A stretch of 64,000 bases of DNA from Mangrovicoccus algicola. Its GTDB lineage: Bacteria > Pseudomonadota > Alphaproteobacteria > Rhodobacterales > Rhodobacteraceae. Shown here piece by piece: positions 7,704 through 16,000 of this stretch (position 1 is its first letter; each line of letters starts with the position of its first letter). The translations under genes were made by a program, and so were the position numbers. The stretch is taken from assembly GCF_014903745.1 (NCBI RefSeq), contig NZ_JACVXA010000019.1:16447-80446 (forward strand), read 5' to 3'. The notes beneath the pieces were generated by a model that saw nothing but the letters and a program-made list of their open reading frames with translations, had not been told where the DNA came from and ran no database searches.

Positions 7704-9016
7704 GGCATGTCCCCCATCACCAGATCGGGCAGCCAGGTTGCAATGCCCGGGAAGAGACACAATAGCACGATCCCCGCCACCATGCAGCCGACATAGGGCA
7801 GCGAGCCCATGAGGATGGTCTTGAGCTTGATGTCCGGCGCAATGCCGTTGATGACATAGAGGTTCAGCCCCACCGGCGGCGAGATCAGGCCAATCTCCAT
7901 GTTGATGGTCAGCACCACCGCGAACCAGACCGCGTCGAAGCCCGCCGTCTCGATGATCGGCATCAGGATCGGCGCCGCCATCAGGATCACCGCGACGGGC
8001 GGCAGGAAGAACCCCGCGACCAGCAGGAAGACGTTGATCACCCCCATCAGAACCCAGCGGTTCACGTCGAGCTGGGCGATCCACTCGGCGATGGACTGGG
8101 TGATGTAGAGCGAGGAGAGCATGTAGGAGAACACGCCCGCCGCCCCGATGATGAACAGGATCATCACCGATTCCTTGGTGCTGTCGCGCAGCACCGACCA
8201 GATCGCGCGGGGGCTCCACATCGAGTAGATGACGATGGCGATCACCAGGCACAGGATCGCGCCCACCGCTGCGGTTTCCGAGGGCGTGGCGATGCCGCCA
8301 TACATCGCGTAGAGCACGCCCGCGATGATCGCCAGGAAGGGCAGCACGCGGGGCAGGATCTCCAGCCGCTCGCGCCAGGAATAGCGCCCCGCCGACAGCG
8401 CCGTCGCATCGCCGGTCTTCCAGGTCGACCAGATCGACCAGGCCATGAACAGCCCGACCAGCATCAGCCCGGGCATCAGCCCGGCCAGGAACAGCCGCCC
8501 GATCGAGGTTTCCGTGGCGATGCCGTAGACAATCATCGTCACCGAGGGCGGGATCAGGATGCCCAGCGTGCCGCCCGCGGCGATCGACCCGGCTGCCACG
8601 CCGTCGGGAAAGCCGCGCTTGCGCATCTCGGGGATGCCCATCTTGCCGATCGCCGCGCAGGTGGCGGGCGACGATCCCGACATCGCGGCAAACAGCGCGC
8701 AGGCGCCCAGGTTCGAGATCACCAGCCCCCCCGGCACCCGCGTCAGCCAGCGTTCCAGCGCCTCGTACAGATCCGCGCCCGCGCGGGTGGAGGCGATGGC
8801 CGCCCCCATGATGATGAACATCGGGATCGACAGCAGCGCGAAATTGTCGAGCTTGCCGAAGAAGATCTCGGGCAGCAGCTCCAGCGAGCGCATGCCGTCG
8901 AAGACGATCAGGAACCCCGCCGAGACGATCAGCAGCCCCAGCGCCACCGAGACGCCCGAGAACAGCACCAGGATGGTGGCGATGGCCACGATGGCGGCAA
9001 GAAGCAGCGGATCCAT
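7700..9016 (-). CDS. matM: TRAP transporter large permease, probably for malonate (DctM family)
   Basis: Inner-membrane ion-coupled permease of a tripartite TRAP importer, 438 residues with about 12 hydrophobic segments. DctM hallmarks include SIPMFIIMG near residue 63, GSSPATCAAIGKMGIPEM, and GGTLGILIPPSVTMIVYG. Its start overlaps the stop of the small permease by 1 base, and its stop overlaps the decarboxylase start. Malonate specificity is inferred from the flanking matA and matB, not from the permease sequence. The symbol follows the Sinorhizobium matPQM naming. Confidence 0.88.
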   Translation of the reverse strand: MDPLLLAAIVAIATILVLFSGVSVALGLLIVSAGFLIVFDGMRSLELLPEIFFGKLDNFALLSIPMFIIMGAAIASTRAGADLYEALERWLTRVPGGLVISNLGACALFAAMSGSSPATCAAIGKMGIPEMRKRGFPDGVAAGSIAAGGTLGILIPPSVTMIVYGIATETSIGRLFLAGLMPGLMLVGLFMAWSIWSTWKTGDATALSAGRYSWRERLEILPRVLPFLAIIAGVLYAMYGGIATPSETAAVGAILCLVIAIVIYSMWSPRAIWSVLRDSTKESVMILFIIGAAGVFSYMLSSLYITQSIAEWIAQLDVNRWVLMGVINVFLLVAGFFLPPVAVILMAAPILMPIIETAGFDAVWFAVVLTINMEIGLISPPVGLNLYVINGIAPDIKLKTILMGSLPYVGCMVAGIVLLCLFPGIATWLPDLVMGDMP

Positions 9017-9564
9017 CAGTCGCTCTCCAGGTTGAAGGGGCGGTCAACCCCGGTCAGCAGCGCCACCATGTCGGCAACCAGCTGCAGCAGAAGCAGGCCG
9101 AAGCCCAGCGGGATGGCCAGGTAGGGGATCCACAGCTTGACGCCCCAGACGCTTTCGGACCGCCAGCCGCGATCCCAGGCGATGTGCCAGTACTCGACCC
9201 CGTGCCAGAACATCACCGCCACGATGGCGATGGACAGGCCCAGCGTCGCGATGCACAGCACCCGGCGCGGGCCGAAGCGCAGGCTCAGAGGGATCAGGTC
9301 GACATTGACGTGCCCGCGCAGCCGCTGGACATAGGGCAGCCCGATCAGGGTCGAGCCGATCACCAGGTAGATCACCGCCTCGGTCTGCCAGACGGTGGAT
9401 CCGTTCAGCACGAAGCGCACGAAGATCATCTGGCAGGTGATGACCACCGCCGCCACCACCATCGCGGCTGAACACCACCCCGCCAGGGTGGACAGCGCCG
9501 CGATCGCGCGCAGGAAGGCATTGTCGCCGGTGCGTGCAGCCGCGGCGAGGGAATGGGTTGCCAT
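9016..9564 (-). CDS. matQ: TRAP transporter small permease, probably for malonate (DctQ family)
   Basis: Four-helix inner-membrane subunit (182 residues) that pairs with the large permease. The start is at 9564 (MATHSLAAAARTG); a longer frame to 9660 overlaps the binding-protein gene. Family signs: a first helix with CQMIFVRFVLNGSTVWQTE and the RLRGHVNVDLIPL stretch after helix two. It sits between the periplasmic binding-protein gene, separated by a perfect palindrome (9591-9610), and the large permease, with which it shares one base. Confidence 0.85.
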   Translation of the reverse strand: MATHSLAAAARTGDNAFLRAIAALSTLAGWCSAAMVVAAVVITCQMIFVRFVLNGSTVWQTEAVIYLVIGSTLIGLPYVQRLRGHVNVDLIPLSLRFGPRRVLCIATLGLSIAIVAVMFWHGVEYWHIAWDRGWRSESVWGVKLWIPYLAIPLGFGLLLLQLVADMVALLTGVDRPFNLESD

Positions 9565-9590
9565 GGAAGGGCTCCGCTTGGGGAAGGATC

Positions 9591-9610
9591 GGGGCGGCCG
9601 CGGCCGCCCC
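9591..9610 (-). terminator. 20-base perfect palindrome after the malonate binding-protein gene
   Basis: GGGGCGGCCG followed by its exact complement CGGCCGCCCC, in the 52-base gap between binding-protein and small-permease genes. As RNA it folds into an 8-bp stem with a CGCG loop. There is no T-run; it probably tunes the ratio of binding protein to permease. Confidence 0.5.
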
Positions 9611-9616
9611 CCGGGC

Positions 9617-10606
9617 TCACTCGACGGCCAGCGCCATGTCGAGCAGGCTCTGGCCGTCATCGTCCATATCCTCGACGAAGGCCTTGTAGGATGTCGCCTC
9701 GGCGATCTTGCGCCAAGCCTCGAACTCCTCGGCCGTCATGTCGCGGATCTCGACCCCCTGTTCCTCGAAGACCCGGCGCGATTCCGCGTCCTCCTTCTTG
9801 GCCTCCTCCAGGTAGAAGGCCTGCGCCTTGGCCGAGGCATCCAGCAGCGCCTGCTGCTGCGCCTCGTCCAGCCCCTCGAAGGTGGAGCGGTTGACCAGGA
9901 GCGGCTGGTACATGAACCACAGCGCGTAATCCCCCGGCGGCGTGTAGCAGGCCGCCTGTTCGTAGATGCGGTAGCTCACGAAGGACGAAGAGGACGTGTT
10001 CGCCGCGTCCAGCACCCCGGTCTGCATGGCGTTGTAGATCTCCGAGGAGGCCATGGAGGCGATCGAGGCCCCCGCCCCCGCCAGCATCTGCTCGAAGGCC
10101 TTGCCGGCCGCACGGGTCTGCAGCCCCTGCACGTCGTCGGGCGCGGTGATGCAGCCCTCGGTGCCGACGAAGCCCCCGGCTAGGTAGCCATGGACCAGCG
10201 CCATGACGTCATCCTGGGCCATGTACTTGTCCAGCGCCTCCATGAAGGGGCTGGAGGTCAGCCGCGCGGCATGGTCGTGGTTCTTCACCAGCCCCGGCAT
10301 CAGCGTCAGGTTATAGGCGGGCTGCTGTCCGCCGGCATAGCTCAGCGGCAGCACCGTCATGTCCAGCTGCCCGCGGCTCAGGGGCTTGTACTGCTCGCGC
10401 GCCTTGAACAGCGACTCGCTGGGAAAGATCTTGATCTGCAGGTCGACATCGGCGGCGGCGACCTCGTCGGCGACGATCTGCGCGACCTGGTGGCGGACAT
10501 CCTTGTCGGACCATTGATGCGACAGGCGCAATTCGGTGGCCCCGGCGGCGGACAGCCCGCCGAGACCGGCCAGCAGCGCAAGCGCCGTGGTCAGCTTGAG
10601 TTTCAT
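9617..10606 (-). CDS. matP: TRAP transporter substrate-binding protein, probably for malonate (DctP family)
   Basis: Periplasmic receptor of the TRAP importer, 329 residues. The signal peptide (MKLKLTTALALLAGLGGLS) ends near AGA-TELRLSHQW. DctP features: the RLSHQWSDKD start, a FPSESLF strand, and an EIYNAMQTGVLDAANTS block corresponding to the family's ligand-binding helix region. A good Shine-Dalgarno (GGGAGGAAATC) precedes the ATG. It is the first gene of the operon reading away from the GntR regulator, with a possible promoter (TTGACG, 18 bases, TAGCCT) at 10679-10650. The ligand is inferred as malonate from context. Confidence 0.87.
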   Translation of the reverse strand: MKLKLTTALALLAGLGGLSAAGATELRLSHQWSDKDVRHQVAQIVADEVAAADVDLQIKIFPSESLFKAREQYKPLSRGQLDMTVLPLSYAGGQQPAYNLTLMPGLVKNHDHAARLTSSPFMEALDKYMAQDDVMALVHGYLAGGFVGTEGCITAPDDVQGLQTRAAGKAFEQMLAGAGASIASMASSEIYNAMQTGVLDAANTSSSSFVSYRIYEQAACYTPPGDYALWFMYQPLLVNRSTFEGLDEAQQQALLDASAKAQAFYLEEAKKEDAESRRVFEEQGVEIRDMTAEEFEAWRKIAEATSYKAFVEDMDDDGQSLLDMALAVE

Positions 10607-10663
10607 GATTTCCTCCCTTGATCGGCGGATGTGCCTCCGCTCGGATCACAGGCTAGCCGAGTC

Positions 10664-10693
10664 TTGTTTTTCACGTCAACCTTCTTGTATACA
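10664..10693 (+). promoter_or_regulatory. candidate promoter of the malonate regulator gene
   Basis: TTGTTT (10664-10669) and TATACA (10688-10693) with an 18-base spacer, 44 bases before the regulator's ATG. The -10 box lies inside the operator-like sequence at 10683-10695, so the regulator would repress its own gene. Confidence 0.45.
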
Positions 10694-10695
10694 GA
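10683..10695. promoter_or_regulatory. MatR-type operator
   Basis: TCTTGTATACAGA, a near-palindrome in the divergent region between matP and the GntR gene. As I recall, the operator described for rhizobial MatR is built on TCTTGTA/TACA, which this matches closely. Binding here is inferred. Confidence 0.55.
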
Positions 10696-10697
10696 AA

Positions 10698-10711
10698 ATG
10701 CAAGATTGCAT
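10698..10711. promoter_or_regulatory. second inverted repeat in the matP/matR divergent region
   Basis: ATGCAA and TTGCAT separated by GA, directly beside the MatR-type operator. It may be a second protein site. No known protein can be assigned from the sequence. Confidence 0.3.
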
Positions 10712-10737
10712 CTGACTTCCTGCCCGAAGGAGCGCCC

Positions 10738-11394
10738 ATGGAGCGACGCCGCGCCGACATCATCGCCGAAGAGCTGGAGGAACGGATCTGCGACGGCACC
10801 TATCCGGACGGCGTGCGGCTGGACGAGGTGCGGCTGGCCGAGGAATTCGGGGTCTCGCGCACGCCGCTGCGCGAGGCGCTGCAGAAGCTGGCGCTGTCGG
10901 GACTGGTGGCGCAGATCCCCCGCCGCGGCGTCTTCGTGCGCCAGCCCGGGCCGGTGCAGCTGATCGAGATGTTCGAGGTCATGGCCGAGATGGAGGCGGT
11001 CTGCGGCCGCCTTGCCGCCGCGCGCATCAGCGATGCGGCGCTGGCGGAACTGGACGCGGCGAATGCGCTGTGCCGCGAGGCGGTGGCGGCGCCCGACGCC
11101 GATGCCTATTACCTGGAGAACGAGCGCTTCCACCACATCATCTACCGCGAATCCGGCAACGGTTTCCTCGAACAGGAAACCGCGGCCCTGCACCGGCGGC
11201 TGAAACCCTTCCGACGGATGCAGCTGCGGCTGCGCGGGCGGCTGCCGCAATCCATGGCCGAACACGAGGAGATCGTGGCCGCCCTGCGCGCCGCCGATGC
11301 CGAACGCGCCGCCCGGGCGCTGCGCGGCCATGTCGCCGTGCAGGGCGAGAAGTTCCGTTTCCTGATGGCGCGGCTGGCCTCAGCCGCCGAGTGA
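10738..11394 (+). CDS. matR: GntR-family (FCD) regulator of malonate use
   Basis: Transcription factor of 218 residues: N-terminal winged helix (VRLAEEFGVSRTPLREALQKL) and C-terminal FCD domain with the metal-site pattern (E-NERFHHIIY, AEHEEIV, LRGHVAVQ). GAAGGAG lies about 7 bases before the ATG. It is divergent from matP, with an operator-like palindrome between them, which is the arrangement known for rhizobial MatR, a malonate-responsive controller of the mat operon. The name rests on this context. Its last 15 bases overlap the convergent dehydrogenase gene. Confidence 0.85.
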   Translation: MERRRADIIAEELEERICDGTYPDGVRLDEVRLAEEFGVSRTPLREALQKLALSGLVAQIPRRGVFVRQPGPVQLIEMFEVMAEMEAVCGRLAAARISDAALAELDAANALCREAVAAPDADAYYLENERFHHIIYRESGNGFLEQETAALHRRLKPFRRMQLRLRGRLPQSMAEHEEIVAALRAADAERAARALRGHVAVQGEKFRFLMARLASAAE

Positions 11395-12342
11395 CCCCTG
11401 CCCGGCCAGCGCGGCGGCATTCAGCGCGGTCTCTGGGATGCCGCCTGCCAGTGCCGTGATCACATGCTCGGCCGAGGCCAGCGCCACGCGGATCAGCGCC
11501 TCCTCGGTGGTGGCGCCCAGATGCGGGGTGAAGATCGCGCCGGGCGCGCGGCCCAGCCGTCCGGCCGGCGCGGCATCGGAATAGACATCCAGCCCGGCCC
11601 CGGCGATCCGGCCCTCCTCCAGCGCGGCGGCGAGGGCCTCCTCGTCCACCAGCCCCGCCCGCGCCGTGTTCACCAGCACCGCGCCGGGCTTCATCCCGGC
11701 AAGGGACCGCGCGTCGATCATGTGGCGCGTGGCGGGCGACATCGGCGTGTGCAGCGACACCAGGTCCGCCGCCGCCAGCCCCTCTGCCAGGGTCGCGGGG
11801 CGGGCGAAGCCGCCGGTTTCCGGCGCGCGCGGCGACCAGACCAGCACCTGCATGCCGAAGCCGCGGACCAGCATCTCGCCGGTCATCCGCCCGATCCGGC
11901 CCCAGCCCACGATCAGCGCGGTCTTGCCGAACAATTCGCCGAAGCTGCGGGAATAGCGGAATCCGGGGGCGCCCGCGCGCTCGGCCGCATCGCCCGCCGC
12001 GATCCCGCGCGACGCCGCCACCGCCAGCCCCACGGCCAGTTCCGCCACCGAGCGCGCATTCAGCCCCGGCGCATTGGCCACCAGCACGCCCTTTTCGGTC
12101 GCCGCCGCCTTGTCCACCGCGTCATGGCCCGAACCGTGCACCGCCACGACCCGCAGCCCGTCTGCCGCGGCGAAGGCCTCGGCCGAGAAGCCCGCATCGC
12201 GGGTGATCGCGGCCGTCATGCCGGGCAGCATCCGCGCCACCGTGGCCATGCGCGCATCCGGGCAGGCGACGGGCGTGATCCCGGCGGCGCGCAGCCGCGC
12301 GAGGCCGGCCTCGTGGATGGGCTGGACGATCAGGCAGTTCAT
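11380..12342 (-). CDS. D-2-hydroxyacid dehydrogenase (NAD-dependent)
   Basis: Member of the phosphoglycerate/hydroxypyruvate reductase family, 320 residues. Visible parts: GSGHDAVD, the Rossmann motif VGWGRIGRMTG, the NAD-contacting strand LVWSPRAPE, NTARAGLVDEEAL, a catalytic-arginine region, and a C-terminal TPHLGATTEEA with the active-site histidine. It likely interconverts a 2-hydroxyacid and a 2-oxoacid in the cytoplasm. The ATG at 12342 overlaps the stop of the AraC gene (ATGA), so the two are coupled. Serine-pathway PGDH is unlikely because no ACT domain is present. The substrate is unknown. Confidence 0.85.
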   Translation of the reverse strand: MNCLIVQPIHEAGLARLRAAGITPVACPDARMATVARMLPGMTAAITRDAGFSAEAFAAADGLRVVAVHGSGHDAVDKAAATEKGVLVANAPGLNARSVAELAVGLAVAASRGIAAGDAAERAGAPGFRYSRSFGELFGKTALIVGWGRIGRMTGEMLVRGFGMQVLVWSPRAPETGGFARPATLAEGLAAADLVSLHTPMSPATRHMIDARSLAGMKPGAVLVNTARAGLVDEEALAAALEEGRIAGAGLDVYSDAAPAGRLGRAPGAIFTPHLGATTEEALIRVALASAEHVITALAGGIPETALNAAALAGQGSLGG

Positions 12343-13202
12343 GGCGCTTCCCCGGCATGTGGATCCTGCCCCAGATGCACCGCGCCGGGCGCGGGGGCAA
12401 GGCCCCGGCGACGGAAGGCCGAGGGCGGCGCCCCGCCCTGGCGGCGGAAGGCGGCGATGAAGGCCGAGGGCGTGGAATAGCCCAGCCGGGCGGCAACCGC
12501 GCTGCTGGTCTCGCCCTGTTCCAGCCATTCCAGCGCCAGCACGAAGCGCATCCGCGCGCGCCAGTCGCGGAAGGCCAGCCCGGTCTCGGCCAGGAACAGC
12601 CGCGCCAGCGTGCGCGCCCCGCAGCCTGCCGCCGCCGCCACCTGCTCCAGCCCCGCCGCGGCGCCGGGGGCGCGCAGCATCTGCTCCATCGCGCGCACCA
12701 GGCGGGGATCGCGTCCCCCGGGCAGGCGCAGATCCGGCCGGTCCAGCCGCGCCATCTCGTCCAGCGCCGTCCAGGCCAGCCGCCGCGCCTCTGCCGCAGG
12801 CAGGGACCCGTCCGTTTCCAGCCGCCGCGCGATCCCGCGCAGAAGCGGCGAGCCGCGCAGCACGACCGGCCCCCGGGGCAGGCCCGGACGCAGCGCGAAC
12901 CGCGGCGCGATGAAGAAATTATGCACCTCGATCCCGGTCGCGGCCTGAAGCCGGTGCGGCAGGCCCGGCGGGATCCAGACCCCGTGCCTGGGCGGCACGA
13001 TCCAGGCATCCGGCCCCGCCTGCAGCCGCATCAGTCCCGCATAGCACAGGACCAGCTGCGCGCGCGCATGGCTGTGCGGGGCGACGCCTTCGCCCGGGGC
13101 CAGCCGCCCGGTCGTCACCAGGATCGGCCGGGCCGGATCGGCGGCATCCCCCGGCGCCTGATGCGCCTGCGCCTCTGGCAGAAACGCGACATCCTTTGTC
13201 AT
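12339..13202 (-). CDS. AraC-family transcriptional regulator with cupin sensor
   Basis: 287 residues. The N-terminal cupin-like arm and barrel (residues about 30-110, with HSHARAQLVLCYAG and PPRHGVWIPPGLPH) resembles ligand-sensing AraC proteins. The C-terminal part has two helix-turn-helix units ending in LGYSTPSAFIAAFRRQGGAPPSAFRR, the standard AraC signature. It is coupled to the dehydrogenase downstream and divergent from the DASS-type transporter. The intervening 69 bases contain two direct TGTCAT copies (13197-13202 and 13205-13210). It probably controls both flanking genes, with a carboxylic or hydroxy acid as effector; that is inference. Confidence 0.87.
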   Translation of the reverse strand: MTKDVAFLPEAQAHQAPGDAADPARPILVTTGRLAPGEGVAPHSHARAQLVLCYAGLMRLQAGPDAWIVPPRHGVWIPPGLPHRLQAATGIEVHNFFIAPRFALRPGLPRGPVVLRGSPLLRGIARRLETDGSLPAAEARRLAWTALDEMARLDRPDLRLPGGRDPRLVRAMEQMLRAPGAAAGLEQVAAAAGCGARTLARLFLAETGLAFRDWRARMRFVLALEWLEQGETSSAVAARLGYSTPSAFIAAFRRQGGAPPSAFRRRGLAPAPGAVHLGQDPHAGEAP

Positions 13203-13271
13203 CCTGTCATTCTGGCACAGCGCGCCGCGCATGGCTATGGAGGGCCCAGCCCGCAGCGCAAGGAGACGGCA

Positions 13272-14645
13272 ATGGCCCGTGGCAAGAAGATCGTGGTGGC
13301 GGCGCTGGCGCTGGGGGCGGCGGCGCTGGTGATGCGCCCGCCCGCGGGGCTGGATCCGGTCCAGGCCCGCATCCTGGCCGTGGTGATGATGACCCTGGGA
13401 CTTTGGGCGACGGCGCTGATCCCGCCCTTCGTCACCGCGCTGGCCTTCTTCGCGGCGCTGCTGGTGCCGGGGCTGGCCGCACCCGAGCTGGTCTTCTCGG
13501 GCTTTTCCTCCGCGGCGATCTGGCTGATCGTCTCGGGTTTCGTCATCGGCGCGGCGATCCAGGCCACCGGGCTGGGCCAGAGGCTGGCGGGCTGGGTCGC
13601 GCCGCATCTGTCGCGCAGCTATCCGATGCTGATCGGCGGGCTGATGGCGATGGGCATGGTGCTGGGATTCCTCATGCCCTCCTCGCTGGGGCGCGCGATG
13701 ATCCTGGTGCCGATCGCCATGGCGCTGGCCGACCGGCTGGGGCTGGAACCCGGCAGCCGCGGGCGCAGCGGCGTGGCGGTCACCGTCGCGCTTGCCGCGA
13801 ATGTGCCGGGCTACGCGATCCTGCCGGCCAACCTGGCCAACATGGTGCTCTCGGGCGCGGCGGATGGCATCCTCGGCATCCATTTCGGCTATGCCGAGTA
13901 TCTGGCGCTGCATTTCCCGGTTCTGGGCGTCCTGCGCTGCGCGCTTCTGGTGGTGCTGATCCTGCGGATCTTTCCCGCCGAAACCCCCGCCCTGCCGCCC
14001 GAGCCCGCCCCACCGGCCAGGCTCTCGGGGGCGGAGCTGCGGCTGTCGGTCCTGCTTTGCGCGACGCTGGCGCTGTGGATGACCGACAGCCTGCACGGGG
14101 TGAATGCAGGCTGGGTCGGGCTGGCGGCGGCGGTGCTGATGCTGCTGCCGGGCCTGGGTTTCGTCGATGCGAAGGCGTTCCGGGACAGCGCCGACCTGCC
14201 GATGCTGCTGATGGTCGCGGCGGTTCTGGGCCTCGGCGCGGTGGTCAGCCAGGCGGGGCTGGGCGGGCTGCTGGCCGACCTGGTCGCGGATGTCCTGCCG
14301 ATGGCGCCGGGGCGGGATTTCGTCAATTTCCTGTCGCTGTCGCTCCTGGCGATGCTGACCGGGATGGTGGCCACGATTTCCGGCGTGCCCGCGGTGCTGA
14401 CGCCCTTGGCGGGACAGCTGGCCGAACAGACCGGCCTGCCGGTGGAGACGGTGCTGATGACCCAGGTGCTGGGCTTCTCCACCATGCTGCTGCCCTATCA
14501 GGCGCCGCCGCTGCTGATCGCGCTGGGGCTGGCGAAGGAGCCGCCGCGCAGCATCGTGCGGGTGCTTCTGCTGCTGGCGGCGGCCACCTTCCTGATCCTG
14601 GCACCGCTGGATTTCCTGTGGTGGCGACTGCTGGGGCGGGTCTAG
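13272..14645 (+). CDS. SLC13/DASS-family anion transporter
   Basis: Inner-membrane carrier of 457 residues with about 11-12 hydrophobic helices, probably for a di- or tricarboxylate or sulfonate coupled to sodium. Typical family pattern: two repeats, each with a re-entrant loop (GFLMPSSLGRAMILVPIAMAL; GMVATISGVPAVLTPLAGQLA). The start at 13272 has AAGGAGA upstream. It is divergent from an AraC regulator and dehydrogenase, so uptake and oxidation of a hydroxyacid is a reasonable guess. Its stop (TAG) and the stop of the convergent pectinesterase share the palindrome CTAG. Confidence 0.8.
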   Translation: MARGKKIVVAALALGAAALVMRPPAGLDPVQARILAVVMMTLGLWATALIPPFVTALAFFAALLVPGLAAPELVFSGFSSAAIWLIVSGFVIGAAIQATGLGQRLAGWVAPHLSRSYPMLIGGLMAMGMVLGFLMPSSLGRAMILVPIAMALADRLGLEPGSRGRSGVAVTVALAANVPGYAILPANLANMVLSGAADGILGIHFGYAEYLALHFPVLGVLRCALLVVLILRIFPAETPALPPEPAPPARLSGAELRLSVLLCATLALWMTDSLHGVNAGWVGLAAAVLMLLPGLGFVDAKAFRDSADLPMLLMVAAVLGLGAVVSQAGLGGLLADLVADVLPMAPGRDFVNFLSLSLLAMLTGMVATISGVPAVLTPLAGQLAEQTGLPVETVLMTQVLGFSTMLLPYQAPPLLIALGLAKEPPRSIVRVLLLLAAATFLILAPLDFLWWRLLGRV

Positions 14646-16000
14646 AGGTTGCCCGCCTCGCCCAGCCAGGGGTCCTCGGGATCGAGATCGCGGTAATCCA
14701 GCCCCTCGCGCTCCAGCCAGGGGCCCAGGAGCCGCAGGAAGTCGCCCGGCCCCGCCTGGACCGGCCGCATCCGCGGATGCCAGGGCGCCGGGCGGAACCG
14801 GCCCTGCGGGTCGCGGTCCCCGGCATTCCACGCCCCCCAGGGCGCGGCGGGATCGATATGGGCGCCGATGCGGGAATTCAGCACCACGCATTTGCCCACG
14901 GATTCCAGCGTCTCGCGGCTGATCGTGCCCAGGGGCGGATCATAGGCCGAAACCGCGCCCAGCCGGCACGCGTAATCCGCAACCGGCGCTTGGCCGTAGG
15001 GCGTCGCGCGCACCCCCTCGAACCACTGGCGCCCCAGCTGGAACCGGCCCGCCAGCGCGCGGGCGCTGCCATCATGGGTGAAATCGCAATCGTCGAAGAC
15101 GAAGCCATAGGCGGCGCGCAGGCTGGTCGCGGGGGCGGTGGCCCAGGCCATTTCCGCCCGCGTCCCGCGCGACCGGATGGTGCAGCCCTGGAACCACGCC
15201 GTCGCCTGGCCGAAGATGAAATCGACATCGCCCTCGATCTCGCAGCCCGAGAGGAAGGCGCGCACCGTCCGGTCCTTGGGGCCCTGCAGGTAGAGCGTGT
15301 CCTGATAACTCGACAGGCGCAGCCCCTCGGCATGGAGCCGGTCGGCCGAGGCCGACAGAAGCGCCACCGCCTGGTGCTGGCCGCTGCCGGCCTGGCCCGC
15401 CGCGTTGAAGCTGGTGGGCTTGTCCATCGCCTCGGCCCGGTCGCAGTTATAGCGGTTGGTCACGGCAAAGCCGCGCAGGCGGGTCTCGTCGGCCTCCACC
15501 CGCAGGACCGAGGCATTGGCGGTGGTGATCTTGTCGCGCGCGGCGATGCGTTCGAAGATCGCCCGCGTCTCGGGGCTGCATCCCTCGAATTGCGCGGCGA
15601 AGCGGCGGCGATACTCGGCGCCGGTCATCTCGGCATCGATATCGTCCTGCAACTCGGCGCCCGCCCCCTGCAGCGTGAAGCAGAGCCAGCCCTCCCCCAG
15701 CCGCACCCGCGGCAGATAGACCAGCCCCTCATGCCGGCCCGGCGCCAGCGCGAGGACCACCCGCCCGGGCGTCCCGGCGGCCCGGGCCCGGGCGATGGCC
15801 GCCTCCACGGCGCGCTGCACCTGCCCCGGCGCACCGGGGGAAATGGTGACATCGGCGTCGGGCCAGCCGGCGGCATCGGGGTCCCAGTGATCGGCGGTCT
15901 CGGCACCGAACATCCCCGCCCGGGCCAGCACCTGCGCCCGGGTGAAGCGCGCCGCCTGGGCGGGGCTCAGCTGCGGCCGCGCCGGGGTTTCGTCCAGCAT
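14642..16000 (-). CDS. pectinesterase (CE8), probably cytoplasmic
   Basis: Carbohydrate esterase that removes methyl groups from polygalacturonate. It has 452 residues and folds as a right-handed parallel beta-helix. Family motifs are all visible: GQHQAVAL, SYQDTLYLQ, GDVDFIFG with the nucleophilic aspartate, and LGRQW (usually LGRPW). No signal peptide is present: the N-terminus is MLDETPARPQLSP. That suggests action on imported oligomers inside the cell. The ATG shares one base with the stop of the GH105 gene (TGATG). It is the last gene of the pectin operon and overlaps the convergent transporter's stop. Confidence 0.9.
   Translation of the reverse strand: MLDETPARPQLSPAQAARFTRAQVLARAGMFGAETADHWDPDAAGWPDADVTISPGAPGQVQRAVEAAIARARAAGTPGRVVLALAPGRHEGLVYLPRVRLGEGWLCFTLQGAGAELQDDIDAEMTGAEYRRRFAAQFEGCSPETRAIFERIAARDKITTANASVLRVEADETRLRGFAVTNRYNCDRAEAMDKPTSFNAAGQAGSGQHQAVALLSASADRLHAEGLRLSSYQDTLYLQGPKDRTVRAFLSGCEIEGDVDFIFGQATAWFQGCTIRSRGTRAEMAWATAPATSLRAAYGFVFDDCDFTHDGSARALAGRFQLGRQWFEGVRATPYGQAPVADYACRLGAVSAYDPPLGTISRETLESVGKCVVLNSRIGAHIDPAAPWGAWNAGDRDPQGRFRPAPWHPRMRPVQAGPGDFLRLLGPWLEREGLDYRDLDPEDPWLGEAGNL

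Noticed and set aside
7704..9047. N-terminal extension of the malonyl-CoA decarboxylase frame through the DctM gene
   Set aside because: Frame stays open but the sequence is a frame-shifted shadow of the permease. The GTG at 7703 with a GTGA overlap gives the family-length protein, so this is not a fusion.
12339..14891. 850-residue minus-strand open frame across the DASS carrier
   Set aside because: Only its last 287 residues (from 13202) look like a protein, the AraC regulator. The rest is antisense to the carrier gene, with low-complexity R/Q/H-rich sequence typical of shadow frames in GC-rich DNA.
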